Source: Inonotus obliquus
Lineage: Eukaryota > Basidiomycota > Agaricomycetes > Hymenochaetales > Hymenochaetaceae
NCBI GenBank assembly: GCA_032164295.1
Contig: JAJHTX010000003.1
Coordinates: 186,001-250,000, forward strand
Length of the DNA: 64,000 bases
Direction of reading: 5' to 3'
Positions 12,051-24,521 of this stretch are shown piece by piece. The position numbers and the translations under genes are program-made. Each line of letters starts with the position of its first letter. Positions within the stretch are counted from its first letter, which is position 1. The notes beneath the pieces are model-generated. The model was not told the DNA's origin. It saw only the letters and a list, made by a program, of their open reading frames with translations, and ran no database searches.

Positions 12051-12785
12051 CGTGACGATGTCGGTCTCCTCTCTTTTCTTCGCAGACGACAAAATACTAA
12101 CAGAATGTATCACCGTTCACATCCAACACGAGACTAGCCTGACCAGATGTCCATGCTACCGGGACAGGAGAAAGGGGTCAAATGTATAATAGATAACCCG
12201 GCTGTATCAAAAGCTCCCGAACGCACGTCCGCTCTCAGCTTCCAGACTTCCTAGGATAGGCACTTGTCCGGCGCAAATTCGGCAAAAACGCCACGTTCTT
12301 CTTCCTACCACCGGAAGTGCACCTCGTGCTACTGGTGTATCCTTTGAACCAATAGCTCGAGAATACGGAGCCTTACTCAGTTAGCGCCCTAGTATTTTTG
12401 TGTCCTTTGGGGCGTCATGGACTTCCCGCGAAGCGTCCTGTATATCATCCTCGGAACATCCACCCGCTCTTCGCGTGACGATCCAGGTATAGACTCTGTC
12501 GTTGCTGCGAAAGGAGTTTGAGAATTACTGGTTCTCTCCCTGTCGCACCAATTGTAGCCCTCGAAGTGGATCGGCGAGAAACTTCTCATCAATTGAACTC
12601 GTCTTGGTGGAGTCGCCGTGCTTCTCTACGGGAGAAAAGCAGCTTCGCTTGTCTTGTATCTGAACATGTCTTCCATATTCTGTCGGCAGGATTCTGAATA
12701 CAACTTCTGCTAGTTTCTCTTTCCCAACGTACTTAAGGCTCTTGACTGTCGATATGGGTACTCAGCTTCATCACATTATCAAGCA
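12051..12785. other. 5' region of the aspartic protease
   Basis: Non-coding by inspection. It contains the promoter of the plus-strand protease gene. No canonical TATA box stands out. Confidence 0.35.
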
Positions 12786-14308
12786 ATGTTTACCTACGGT
12801 ATTCTGTTTTTCGCATTACTGGTAGCTGCGGCACCATCCTCGCCTATCATTCAAATACGCGAGCCCAAGGCCTCGTTGCCTTTGGCACGGCGAGTCAATG
12901 CTTCAGGTACCAAGATACCTGAGCACGATCGCGCACGGGCTGCCCACCTCTTGTCGCTGGGCAAGTCTCGTGCGGAAGGAGGTCAACGTGACAGACGCCA
13001 GTCCTCAGTGGACATAACTAACGTTGCCGTTACCTACCTCGCCTCAGGTGAGTGACCTTTTGCCCTCCTTTTCTCCAGAATCTTACTCGCATTCTCTAGT
13101 CGGAGTTGGAAGTCCACCAACGAATTACGATCTTCTCATCGACACTGGTTCGAGTAATACTTGGTATGATGGCCTCTTATCGCATCACTTTATATTGGAC
13201 TTACTATGCTTGTTTCCTTTTGCACACAGGCTGGGAGGTTTGTGCTTTTATTGCTTGTATGAGGACATGGAAATACTTACTCCCTTGCTCAGCCGGGAAG
13301 TCATATGTTCGTACAAGTACAAGTCATACGACTGGAAATTTTGTTGCCGTTATGTACGGTTCAGGACTTTTTGCTGGGACTGAGTGTGCGTCTTCAATGT
13401 GTCATAAATCCATTCAATAGAGACACTAACGTGCAATTCAGTCACGGATACTGTAACCCTCACAGACGATCTCGTAATTCAAGCCCAAAGCATTGGTGTG
13501 GCTCTTATAGCCGAAGGCTTCCAAGGCTTTGACGGCATCCTTGGTATTGGCCCCACAGATCTGACCGAGGGAACAGTGATACCCAGCTTATCAGCGATCC
13601 CGACGGTGACCGACAATCTCTTCTCTCAGGGTACAATATCGCAAGAAGTCGTAGGGATCTTCTTTGCTCCCACGACGACGGATTCTGACACGAATGGGGA
13701 GATGACCTTTGGTGGCGTGGACACGTCCAAGACCACGGGAGACTTCGTCTTCGCGCCTATAACATCATCGACTCCCGCGAACGAGTTTTTCGGTATAGAT
13801 CAGACGATCACTTATGGTGATAACGGAACGACCGTTCTCCCTTTGGCCGCGGGGGTCGTTGACACAGGCACAACGCTGGTTCTATTCGAGACTGACGCGT
13901 TCAATACTTACACATCCCTTACTGGTGCGACCGAAGATGCCACTACGGGTTTGCTCAAAATTTCCAGCGAGAACTACGCGAACCTACAGAGTCTCTTCTT
14001 CAATATTGCTGGGACAACGTTCGAGTTCACAAAGAACGCACAGACATGGCCTCGTTCTCTAAACTCAGCAATTGGTGGATCTGCAGATGGCATCTTCTTG
14101 GTCGTCGCAGACGTAAGTAGTGTTACCTTCTTCAAAATTGCTCAGGTATCTGACCTCGTTCTCTTCTTAGCTGGGAGCCGTTGGCTTAGAAGGACTTGAT
14201 TTTATAAATGGCATGACGTTCCTTGAGCGCTTCTATTCCGTCTTCGATTCCTCGAACAACCGCGTGGGATTTGCGACCACGGAACACACATTCGACACGA
14301 CGAACTGA
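12786..14308 (+). CDS. secreted aspartic protease, pepsin family A1 (polyporopepsin-like)
   Basis: An extracellular acid endopeptidase. The ATG at 12786 starts a signal peptide (MFTYGILFFALLVAAAP), followed by a propeptide of about 70 residues that ends around RDRRQSS. The first catalytic motif is DTGSSNTW, the flap is near AVMYGSG, and the second catalytic motif is DTGTTLVL. The C-terminus is RVGFATTEHTFDTTN. Introns lie after YLAS, inside the codon of NTW, after LGAG-, after AGTE and after LVVAD. Read across these joins, the mature protein has no cysteine, which fits Irpex polyporopepsin-type enzymes, known to lack disulfides. Length is normal for the family and all motifs are intact. Confidence 0.92.
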
Positions 14309-15864
14309 GCTTGGGATTACCGTTGCAAAAGCGGGTATCGAACTCTGATTCGTGCATGTTTTTTGTTTGTACTTGGAACCCTTGGGTATGCGCTCTCTGG
14401 CTTTGGTATTCTAGTCAGCATAGAGTTTGTAGAAATGCACGTACCTAATACTGGCCTATAGTCAATCGTTCTGAGTGGTCATGTATAAGAAGCTTTGGTA
14501 CAATCTGTACACTTTTTTGCTATATTGGAATGGCGTTCCCATGCTATCAAGAAGAAAGTTTGCGCGGAGGATTTTAATTAGAAAATTTATGTCATGTATA
14601 TGAGATATCCCTTCGGTTTGTCGATCTTCAGGCTTGTCGCCTTTTTTTGCGCTTAATCCCTAGATACCACTAACCACACTTGATATATCAGATAAACATG
14701 TTAGATTTTTTGTATGTTACTTTTAAAGAACGGAAGCTTTATGGTGCGAGACCTTTCGAAGGAGAGGAAAGCCCGCTCATACGTCGGTAGACCGGTGAGA
14801 AGAAAGTGTTAGGAATCTGCGTACATAAGCAGACCCGAATAGCCTATGGGTGTATATTCCAGATAATTGCGCAATGATGAGCGTATAAAATCCCGGGAAA
14901 AGGCAGTACTAGTGCGAGAGTGGCAATACTTGAGAGACGTCCCGAACCGAAGCGCGAAGTCCAACGGCACTGGACGAGAGACCAGTACAACAGGAAACGA
15001 ACTCATATCCTCTACTCGCATCGCCTCATTCCAGACGCCCATTCCCTTCAATTTCCATTCTACTTCAATCGCCGTTGTGAAGGGAGAAGAGGTACTGGTT
15101 GTTGGTATCCACGCTAATTTACTAAAATGACATTACTCTGATAGCGGATACTAGGATGAGGCGAGATCTCCAGAGTCCAGAGTCCCGCGCCGCGGAGTAA
15201 TTGAGATTGAATCGCTAGTCCTATCGAGTTGTATTGCAACCAATGCCCTTCGTCGGCCGCTGTGGTTGCTAGAAGTCTGCAAGAAGACGTATGTAGATGT
15301 TATTGAGAGACCAAGAAGGTATCTATGCATATTTGCAAATGCGCCTTATCTTTTATCGGTGTTCCAAGGCCGTTGTAGTGATTTCTGTCTGCCTTGAGGA
15401 ACAGTGCTTTCCATCCTAAAATGAAGACGAATTAGACGAATTAGATCGATGAGTGGCTAAAGGTACGATATTCTCGCTTATACCAAGTGTGGGTAGAGAA
15501 AGCTACGGCATTGGCTGAGCCGAGCTTTGAAGTTCGGCGTGCGAATAGAGATTGAGCAAGCAAGCAACGCTGCAGCAGCATCACAGATGGGAAGTACTTT
15601 GTCAGCTGTTTATTATGTCATCCGAGGCTCTGGAGACGTCGGTAACTAAACAGGATACCGGTGAACGGCACCTTGTAGACTGGGTGATCGCCAACAGGAA
15701 AACACTGATCAAGCACCGCCCATTGTTGACGCTTCAGTACCCGCTCATCCCACGATGAACTGTAGTTTAGATGTAGGAGGGGCGCCTGACTTCCGAATCA
15801 GCACAAAGTATTGATCCAGGCGATTTTTTTCGCTCTGCCATTCGTTGCTGTGGATCAAAGTCCC
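14309..15864. other. intergenic, 1.5 kb
   Basis: This stretch holds the 3' flank of the protease and the 5' flank of the next plus-strand gene. Short ORFs on both strands around 14809-15130 and 15552-15758 show no motif. I see no RNA gene or repeat. Confidence 0.4.
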
Positions 15865-18369
15865 ATGCAGTACACATCAATCTTCGTTCTTCTAATAGCT
15901 ATGGATTCCCCGCTGACTGTTGCTGCTGCACATACTACGGGTCAGAACAGGTCGGTCGGCATACGCACGCAATCTCCCCCTCATCGCGCGCCCTCATAGC
16001 TTTTTGATCCCGCCTTCTACTTACTCTCGCGCTTTCCGAGCACCCTGGCAAACCATTGGACCAGTCGTTCGGTTCCATCGTTCGTCCGATGAACCTTGGC
16101 AACGACCTCACTTACACGCTTTAAAGCCCGTCCTTCACAATCCAACTGCTTTTTTCCCCTTTCGAGCAGCGCTCCACTCCTTTCACCACCTTCCTTTCAT
16201 TTAACACATGAGCATCGTAGTCGATGGCTCTGCGGCCCAGTGGGTCTTCTCCACTCCTGGGTCTGCTAACACGAATATGACAGAGGCCGGCTGGTGAGAT
16301 TTGCCTTCGTTCTGCTGAAACGTTCACAAGTCTGAAGCGAAGCAAAGGTATCACCATGAAAGCGGATCAGGTATTTGGACGCGGAATCCGAACGCTACTG
16401 TCTCTCTCGTCTTTCAGGGTACCAGCGTATACCTCTACTCGACGTTGTTGCCGCAGGGCGGTAGAATGAATATTACTTGCGACTGGAAATCACACGTTGT
16501 CTCGCTTCATGCGCCCGAGGAGCAACCATGGGTCGCATGGAATGAAACGGGGCTAAATCCGACAGAGCAGCACGCGGTGAAGATACAGATGGTGGATGGA
16601 GAATTAATCAACATTGACCATGTTGGTATCGAGCCTGGGGAGTACAGCGCGTTTCCTCCACTAATGCCAAGCCCCGTCCCTCCAGGTACGTATTCCAGTT
16701 CCCTTTGTGACAAAAACTACTCTTAGACCGTACGCAGCATTCCCTCAAAGATTAGTCTCTGTTACCCCGACAACAAGCGCATCGACAGTGACAGTTACGG
16801 CAACGATGACTATGACCCCCTCCCCGGAATCGTCGTCTGACATATCCCTGAGCAAGTGAGCAGGTTCTTCTTTCGCGTGCGTGATAAATTGCTGATTATC
16901 ATGATACCCAGAGGTGAAGTCGTGGGAATCGCCGTCGGTCTCGTTGCAGCTTCGCTTTTTGCAGCTTTCCTTTTCATGTGGTGCTGGCGGAGACGAGATA
17001 AACGAGATGGATACACCGAATCAGGAGCTCGCTATTCTGGAATCAGGAATCTTAGTCTTCCGCGTTGGGTGAGAAGGAGAGACATCTCTGATCCTCGAAG
17101 TACCGGGCCACGTTTCGTCCAAATAGAGGACAGAGACAAGTCTGAGGAGGAGAAGACTGCTACGGGGGTGTCGAACAGACTGTCTGCCTTTCTACCTTCG
17201 GTACGTATCATCACGTCCATCGAGTTTCCGATGTTTCTTGCCTGACATCACTCAAGATCGGCCGACAAAGTACTCTAAGCATGGGGCCATCAGCGATTTT
17301 CTCTGTCTCTACACCTCCGCTTTCCATGCTGGCCAGAAATCCACAATCTTCTTCTATGTCTCAGCGCAATCGCAGCATGGCTGCAACACTCAGTATCAAT
17401 ACGGATATTGACTCGGTTCGAAGGGGTGGGAGCGCCGGTATTGATGGGGTATCTAAAGCTGGACCATCCTCACGAAGTCAGGTGGTTCTGTCTGTCGAGC
17501 CTCGTCGACGCACTTCTGTCGGGTTTAGCGTTTCTGACCGTACATCGGAATGGGAAACAATACTCCTCAATGAGAATGAACACAATATGGACGATGCAGA
17601 TTTCTACACAGAACATTTCAGTTCCAGGTCAGAGCACGTTCATTCGGAAGAACGAACCAGTGTGCGGACGGGCGATTACCCCGACGATCCCGACGATATT
17701 AGCCCTGACACGCCTTTGCTTACACATAGTCCCGCGATGGCTTCATCCCACGTGTCACTTTCCCATCAGAGCAGTGCAACGAGTCACGCATCCCGATTCT
17801 CGAAAGGAAACAAGATTCTCCGTTCCGTTCATAGTAGACGTTCGAGTCTAAGACGTTCCCTCGGCAGACTTTCGCAACGCAGTTTGAGGACACCCAATAC
17901 AAGGACTCCAGTCAGCAAGAACTCGACGAGTACCACTTCCACCGAAACACCTACTTCCGAGAGGCATGGTGGCCGATACTCGACTTTCAGTGCTTTTAAC
18001 GCGCCGATTCTTGCAGAGAACTCTGAGCTGCTTGAAAGCCCTCCACCAGTGCCGAAACTAACCAGTGGCGCGCAAACCTCTCCCCCACTGTTTCCTCCGA
18101 GCGCATGGACCGGGACTTCATCGTCTCAACCGAGATCTCCAGCTAAACTACTTCGAGTACACAAGCCTGCTGGACCTCGCGCTCGAAGTTCTTCCATTTC
18201 CAGCGTAGCCAGCAAATCCAGCTCGTCGGGAAGTGTTCATAGTCGAACATCATCAAAGAACGAACAACAAGATATGCTTAGTGTAGTCGAGGAGGCAAGC
18301 AGATCAGCTTCGGTCCGGTCGTCTGGAGATAGGCGTCGTGAGGAGGATATGGATCTGGTTCGTGTTTAG
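15865..18369 (+). CDS. single-pass membrane protein with secreted beta-rich domain and Ser-rich cytoplasmic tail
   Basis: The ATG at 15865 begins a signal peptide (MQYTSIFVLLIAMDSPLTVA). The ectodomain includes GTSVYLYSTLLPQGG and LINIDHVGIEPGEY, the pattern of a large agaricomycete family with a carbohydrate-binding-like beta-sandwich. A Thr/Ser stalk follows (VTPTTSASTVTVTATMT), then one transmembrane helix (VGIAVGLVAASLFAAFLFMW) with a positive stop, RRRDKR. The remaining roughly 430 residues, mainly the 17281-18369 exon, are Ser/Arg-rich and low in structure, with many potential phosphosites. The order resembles wall-stress sensors in topology only. Joins between 15950 and 16440 are not resolved. 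Function is unknown; sensing or wall anchoring is inference. Confidence 0.65.
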
Positions 18370-19133
18370 TTTCGATATTCTTTATCTCTGGTTTCATTGC
18401 GTAGTGTTTATTTTTCGTTGGACTGTCGTGCTGATCCCTACGAGGGACTATATGGTGTATGTACTTTGGTATACATAGATAGTCAGCCACTTTTGCTCAG
18501 AGGCTCCCGTCAAGTTAGTCGACATCACCTGCTCACACGTTCCTAGCTAGTGCTCTGTTGGATCTCCGACATTACATCATTTGGCAATGACACAAGTCTC
18601 CGCCATCATGGTTCCAGCCCCGCGACTGTCGCATCTGTCACTTCCATTCAAGGCACGGCATAATCTACAGCTGACAGTTACGACAGTTATGACAGAATGC
18701 ATCAAAAACGAAAATCAATTGACTATTTCGGAACTGGAATTTCGTATCTATAGTATTGATTCTGCCTTTTTAATCCGAGAATTCAGTGAGTCTCTCTTTA
18801 TGGCAACTTATTCGTGTAATCTCATACGATCTGGATTTACTTCCAGACCAGATACTTCCGGATACAGACTAGCCGAGTGAACCGATAGTTTGGTAATGTG
18901 CAAAGAAAATGATATATATATTTGATGCTCCCCTCAACTTTTCTACGTGTTCACATGCCCACATCTACATCGGTGTTGTGTCGACGAAGAGACAGATGTG
19001 ATCATGATCACTATTTTCGGCCATCACGCGTGCGTTCGCAACAGACACGAGGTTTCCATATCCCCAACACATCAGTATCCTCTTTTTCCACTACACACCA
19101 GCACTTTGAAACGAAACTTGACAACAAGATAGT
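18370..19133. other. intergenic, contains the left HET-flanking repeat
   Basis: Apart from the diverged repeat described separately, this is the promoter region of the HET-domain gene. A 99-codon ORF at 18581-18880 runs through the repeat and is not supported as a gene. Confidence 0.4.
18574..18690 (+). repeat. left copy of a diverged direct repeat flanking the HET gene
   Basis: The stretch shares ordered blocks with 21066-21180: catttggcaatgacacaagt here against catttgacactgacacaagt there, then gactgtcgcatctgtca against gaccgtcgcatttgtca, then ctacagctgacag against ctgcagcagacag. Both copies have the same orientation. Confidence 0.6.
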
Positions 19134-20949
19134 ATGGACATATACCTTGTTCGCGTCGGTGTGCGCCCGGACGGGTCACTAACCATCGAACGGAAAACCA
19201 ACGCCTCCACCAATGACGACTATATTGCCATCTCGCACGTATGGGGAACCCCGGAGACTATTCAGCCTACTGAGGTAGATGGTGCAGGTACCTTGAAGTG
19301 GCCGGTTCTCCCATAAAAATACTAATAGTATGGTGCAGGGTTCGTTCAGCTCAGTCCAGGAAAGAAAGACATCCTCTCAATACTCAGGCGCGACGACGTA
19401 TGCGGAGATAGCTGGTTTTGGATGGATCTCTTCTGTATCGACCAAACAGAGAGCGCTTCGATAAGCATCAGTAAGCAACTCGAGGCGATACCATCCATCT
19501 ACAAGTCTAGTCGATGTGTCAAGGTCCTCATGGAAAGTCCTGTATGCCAAGATTGGCACTCTCTTGCGCGTAGCGTTGTCTTCGATCCAGGAAGAAAGGT
19601 GGACGGGGAGGTTTTTGGAACAGAGGAGCTTGCACACGGACGAAGATGTCCTCATCTACTCTTCTACGATCCGTGGTTCGAGAGACTTTGGACCCGCCAA
19701 GAGGGTCTGTATGCATCTCTGCTCGAAATCGTTATCCTCAATCCCGTCACCCCGTAGGCGTCTTCAAGGTACAACGCCAACTAGCAAGAGACGGCAGGTC
19801 GAATGGATAGAGGAAGGATCCGCACTCGCAAAGAGAACAGCTGCAGAGAGTTTCTTAACCGACAAACTTGCATATCACGGAGTAACGCCATCAGAATCAG
19901 AGAAGATACTTTTCGATTTATATCTAGACATGGTATATGGTCACCACGTAAATTTCGAGAAGTACAGTAGCATGGCTGGACCCGCTCCTAGCTATTCACC
20001 CATCTTGGAGGCCTGGCGAAGTGGTCGAATCACGACAAAGCCTCGAGACTATGTGCTCGCGGTATTTCCGGATATCAGCGGGTATAAAGTGCCTTTGAAC
20101 GCGAGGAAGATGCGATTCCCTGAACTAGTTTCAGATGCATTAGGTCAAGATCCTATTCGGAGGCGTTTCAAGTTTGTACCGAAAGTGCCAAAGGGTATGA
20201 TGCTAGAGACATCCTCGAAGGAGAGCGTCTCCGCCTGGATGTACCAGGAGCCCTCGAACATAGGGGAAGCATACGATCCGTTCCTCGTAGTGCTATCAGA
20301 CGAGCCCGGGACCTCACCGAATATGTCGTTTTCTGCAGTTTCTTCGAACATCACTCTCGAGGAAATCGACCTTAGCAAGTCAGACATGGCTAGGGTCAAA
20401 TATATGTGGAATAAAACAGCAGATAACTTCAAACACATAGTATTCGTGTCGATTTCCGGACCTTGCACGGCTACGACGAGAGAAGCGCAAACAGAACAAG
20501 GGTTGCTCCATCAATACTTTGCTCTCCAGTTCACACAATTTGCCGTGACTCAATTCCTGCCGAAAAGCAAGCTCACTCAGCTTGAGCCTTCGAGTTCGGG
20601 GGTACTCTCCTTCGACCGGGTCGATGATATTTCTGACGATATCTTCCGCCAAGAACTTGGGCGTTTCCTTGTATGCCTGATATGCGGTACATCCTTGGGC
20701 ACGGCAGATATCATTCTCAATTGTGCGGACTTCAGGATCGTCTCGACAGCTTACGGGAAATTGTTTGCCTTGATTCACCGCGATACGTTATCCAAGGCAA
20801 GACAGGAGGATTATGTGCTCATAACTGCCTCATCCTGGTATATTCAAGGTTTTCTAGTTGGCCTTCGGACGAGTTCTGGTGTAATTGTTGTTGGAAGGAC
20901 GGCTATACCCACATCGGAATTTTGGGATGCAATGACCAGGGAGAAGTAG
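19134..20949 (+). CDS. heterokaryon-incompatibility (HET) domain protein
   Basis: HET domains in fungi set off cell death or growth arrest on non-self recognition, and are expanded in basidiomycetes with mostly unknown triggers. The first exon carries YIAISHVWG; a 51-base intron (19288-19338) follows; the second carries SWFWMDLFCIDQ and PWFERLWTRQEGLY, the three hallmark blocks in order. The ATG at 19134 lies just before the domain, as usual. The long C-terminal half (about 380 residues) has no domain I recognise. Near 19757-19800 the frame changes: LLEIVILNPVTP ends in a stop, and coding resumes one frame over at KRRQVEWIEEG. A 31-base GT...AG segment could be an unusually short intron; otherwise this is a frameshift. 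Diverged direct repeats flank the gene. Confidence 0.85.
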
Positions 20950-21065
20950 CAATAGTTCGTGCGTTAGACAATCTCTGCATGTCGGTTTACTGACTTGGGT
21001 TAACGAAGTGTAGAGTTTATGTAATGCTGTACGCCTTATCCCAAGTACCTTTGGAAGTTCTGACG

Positions 21066-21180
21066 TGACGTCATTTGACACTGACACAAGTCTGCGCCCG
21101 TCCGACGTGACTCCTGACCGACCGTCGCATTTGTCAGTGACATGTCGAAGATCTGCAGCAGACAGCTTTGACATGATGTA
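21066..21180 (+). repeat. right copy of the diverged direct repeat flanking the HET gene
   Basis: See the left copy at 18574-18690. Similarity appears to fade out past 21180, with a shared cggaact a little further on. It sits about 120 bases downstream of the HET stop codon. Confidence 0.6.
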
Positions 21181-21419
21181 GCCGGAAATTGCGGAACTAC
21201 TTTGATTCCGCTCCATCTCACTAGAAGGTGCACCGTGCCTTGCGCATGCGTTTGGTTGATGCAATACCTCGCTTCGATGATTCTTCTGATTCACCGCTCG
21301 CGTGGATCAGCTCTGAGGAATCGGCGGTAACCGGAGGCGTCGTGCGACATACCGAGCAACCGAATCTACGAGAACGAGCGTCGAAGATTATCCGCGAAAG
21401 AAAACCCACGGGGACGGGG

Positions 21420-21700
21420 AACGTCCTTGGTGAGAAGTGAAACTCTCATGTGCCACAGAACTCGCGTCTTGAAAATACTTGTCCTCAAGCGTTCATCCGC
21501 TGTACTTCTCCTCTTTGAAGTGCACCGTGGTTTGTCGGAGGTAACGCGGTTGAAGAAATGCTTTATAATTACTGAGTACACTTCCTCCAAGATCACTAAT
21601 GTCGACTGAGAATGGATCGTTACGTTCGGTTTGTGGTAGTTCAGGAGATTGAACATCCTGACCATTGGTATCGCTACAATCTCGCATTCGTGTTGCGACA
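21420..21700 (-). pseudogene. kinase-like gene remnant (array copy A0)
   Basis: This is a fragment of the kinase-like family that follows. One frame reads GQDVQSPELPQTERNDPFSV, matching GQDIELPELSQTEPYSPF in copy A and GQDREVPELSRTEPYNPF in copy B. No HRD exon and no N-terminal exon precede it within the expected distance, so it is a 3' remnant rather than a working gene. Confidence 0.6.
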
Positions 21701-21889
21701 CGCAGCAACAGACGCAGGCTGCCCAAAACGGGCGGTTCCGATCGAACCCACGGTAGACATCTTTGCCATAAACTAGAGTACTATGTGAGTTCTCCGTCTC
21801 GGCCTCCAAGTGTGCTTGTTCCGCTGCAGTCGAAGGCATTCAAAGCTGATAGCCGCTAAAGGGGTACCTAATTCAGAACATCTCCGAAA

Positions 21890-23193
21890 TCATTCTGGAA
21901 AGAATAGCAAACCTAGAGTGATTTTTGAAAGGAAAGCAGCTTCTCTCGAGATAGTACCGACATCTTGGAGGAACTGTGTAATCTTTCCCGTGCTTTTCTT
22001 TCTTAGCCTCCACCTCAGGATATGCTGCGGCCGCCTCCCAACAATGGTCTTGAATAGCTCCAAGGCATACCCGGAAGTGCACCTTGTAATCCAGTTCCAT
22101 TCCGTCATTTCCTCCACGAGAGGCTCAAGAAATCCAAGATTCGCACATTTCTAGAAATTTCATCAGTCAACAACGCGTTACTTTGGGCGGAAAGGACGAC
22201 CAAGCAACCTTTAGAAATTCCTTCCGAATCAAGTTCCCAATAATAAAACCATCAGCACGGAATGGGCTGTAGGGTTCGGTTTGTGATAACTCTGGGAGTT
22301 CAATATCTTGACCATCAACACCAACTACTTGCGTCGATTCATCTGGTCCAAATTTCGAGGATATTCCAAAATCGATGAAATAATATCGTACCCCTCCCAC
22401 GTCATGTCGACGCTTCGGGTATGCACCTTGAATCCCAGAAGCATCCGATAATCAGATTCGGAGGATGAAATCCCTTGGGATACAAGGGCTCCGCGTCCAT
22501 CATAATGTTCAAGATAGAACAGTCTCTGTGCAAGACAGAATGAGCATGACGCAACACGCTCTAGCTGTAATGCTTACCTATGCGCCACGTTGAGCTTGTG
22601 CATGTATACAAGACCCTATTACATTGTTAGGTGGCGAGTAGTATGCAATGTATTGTTACATACCTCGAGGAGTTGCTTGACCAAGTCTACCACCTCATCT
22701 ACGGAGTGAAACTCGGGATGGTCGTAGGGACGTAACAACGGAAGAACCATGAACGTATACCGAGAATCGTTATCGTCGACGAACTCGTCTAATAGTGCAG
22801 CTGTATGATTATTTGGATCTTTCAGTTTCTCGGGATCCGACAAGAAACGGTGGATCGAGAGTTCAGGGCTGGATGTCCAAATCCGTTTAAGAAAAACTTT
22901 TCGTCCATCTGATATTCTAACAGCATCCATAGTAACAGCATTCTATCGGGACATTATTATCAACGGCACATCAGAAGAAGAAGATATACAGTACCACCTA
23001 CATTATGAGTATCATAATCTTCATGTCTGAATGCTGGCCTCTTAGTATCTAACCAGGTTGACCTCCAATCAGGCTTATATCGTTGACGTGGCCGATAGCC
23101 GTGAGACTCCAACATGGTATATCGTTCTGTCCAGATAATCTCCCGACTGAGTAACGGGCTTGCATTTTCGTCCGCAATGGCCAACAATGTCAT
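21890..23193 (-). pseudogene. atypical protein-kinase-like gene, frameshifted (array copy A)
   Basis: It belongs to the agaricomycete HRDC kinase-like family. The exon order is visible: N-terminal block LLSREIIWTERYTMLESHGY from the ATG at 23193; MDAVRISDGRKVFLKR; MVLPLLRPYDHPEFHSVDEV; a small exon GLVYMHKLNVAHR; then DCSILNIMMDAEPLYPKGFH, which completes the HRD...N loop across an intron; YYFIDFGISSKFG with DFG; and the C-terminal exon with VEEMTEWNWITR. Near 22446, between FHPPNLIIG and DASGIQGAYPKRRHDVGG, one extra base shifts the frame, so the protein would stop before DFG. Everything else is conserved, which suggests a young pseudogene or a sequencing error. Confidence 0.75.
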
Positions 23194-24245
23194 CGTGGTA
23201 TCCTGTTCTACTACGCAAGTGATGAAAAGGGTAAGCAGCAAGGATGGAGGTAACTACTTGGTGCTGCGGAGAGGATGTTGGAGTTTTAAATGAGCGCTCG
23301 TGTAAGGTATGAGTATGAATAGTCTCCAAAACTCCCCAGACGCCACTAACAGACAACAGTTTTATTCTCTCACGCGCTTACTGAGACAAATGGCCAATAA
23401 AGAAGAGAGAGACGAAAGGCGACTACCCTTGTCTTCCATAGATACAAGCACGGATGAGATCTGGACAATTGTATGTGTCATAAAAGACTTTCGGCCTGGA
23501 AATGGAAGGGAACATGAACAAGAGCAATCAGTGTATGATCAATAACGTGATTTCGCGAGCTCTCTCACGTACTATTTATTTTATTGTCCTGCAACAACAA
23601 AAGGGTAAAGGTACTAATGAAGCAAGGAACATAAACTTCAAAATTAAAACATAGTGTAACTTATCTGCTATCATTTGTGTGTAACCCATCTTCTCTAACC
23701 CTTATCGTGTTCTCCTTCTCTCGACGCGAGTGTCCATGGTATAACCATACATGGATGGATCTAGACATGAATCTTTGCTCCTGAGAAGTATTAGTCACCA
23801 AACAATGAAAGGAAAACTTAGGGATTGATAGAAGCTCATACCGAGAATGTTTGTTGTGTAATAGGTTGTCTCCCGTATTACGGCACCGATATCTTGGAGT
23901 AAATGAATGAGACATCCCACTTCTCTTTCCTTCAACCTCCATCGAAGTGTATACCAGGGTTGATCGGAAATAGTATGGTTGAAGATATCTAGGGCCTCCG
24001 CAGCAGTGCACCAGTTCATCCAGCTGTCGTCTGTCATTTCCTCCACTAGCGGTAAATGTTTGAGGTCGCGTCCGGTACCGAAATACCGAGACGAGGGGTG
24101 TATGGTTTTAAGTGGGGGAGGGCTAATACGTGCCGGTACTTAACCAGTACGGTCACGGTACTTGTTGTCTATGAAAAGGGGGAGTTAATGGATGGGCCGG
24201 AAGCGAAGGGTATGTGATTCTGGTATGAAAAGGACAGGTTAGAAT

Positions 24246-24521
24246 GTGGGAAAAACTTCGGTACAGGTCGGTATGGGAGAGAACGTAGCAAAACAAGAGT
24301 CTAATACCGTGGGAAAAACCTCGGTACAGGTCGGTACAGAAAGAAAGGGGTCAGTACCGTGGGAAAAATGTCGGTACAGGTCGGTACTTGAACGAACGGG
24401 TTCGGTATGTGCAGAAACGTTGTAAAACAAAAGCTCAGTACAGAAACGAAAGGTGGATGTGCAGAATACAAAGGATAACAAAATGTTGGTACCGTGGGAA
24501 AAACGTCGGTACAGGTCGGTA
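24246..24521 (+). repeat. four interspersed 28-bp repeats inside the insertion
   Basis: Units start at 24246, 24309, 24359 and 24494. Each begins gtgggaaaaa and continues with cggtacaggtcggta; only the two or three bases between the blocks vary. Spacing is irregular (63, 50 and 135 bases). Confidence 0.75.

Noticed and set aside
18581..18880. A 99-codon plus-strand ORF before the HET gene
   Set aside because: It runs through the diverged direct repeat, and the matching region on the other side has no such frame.
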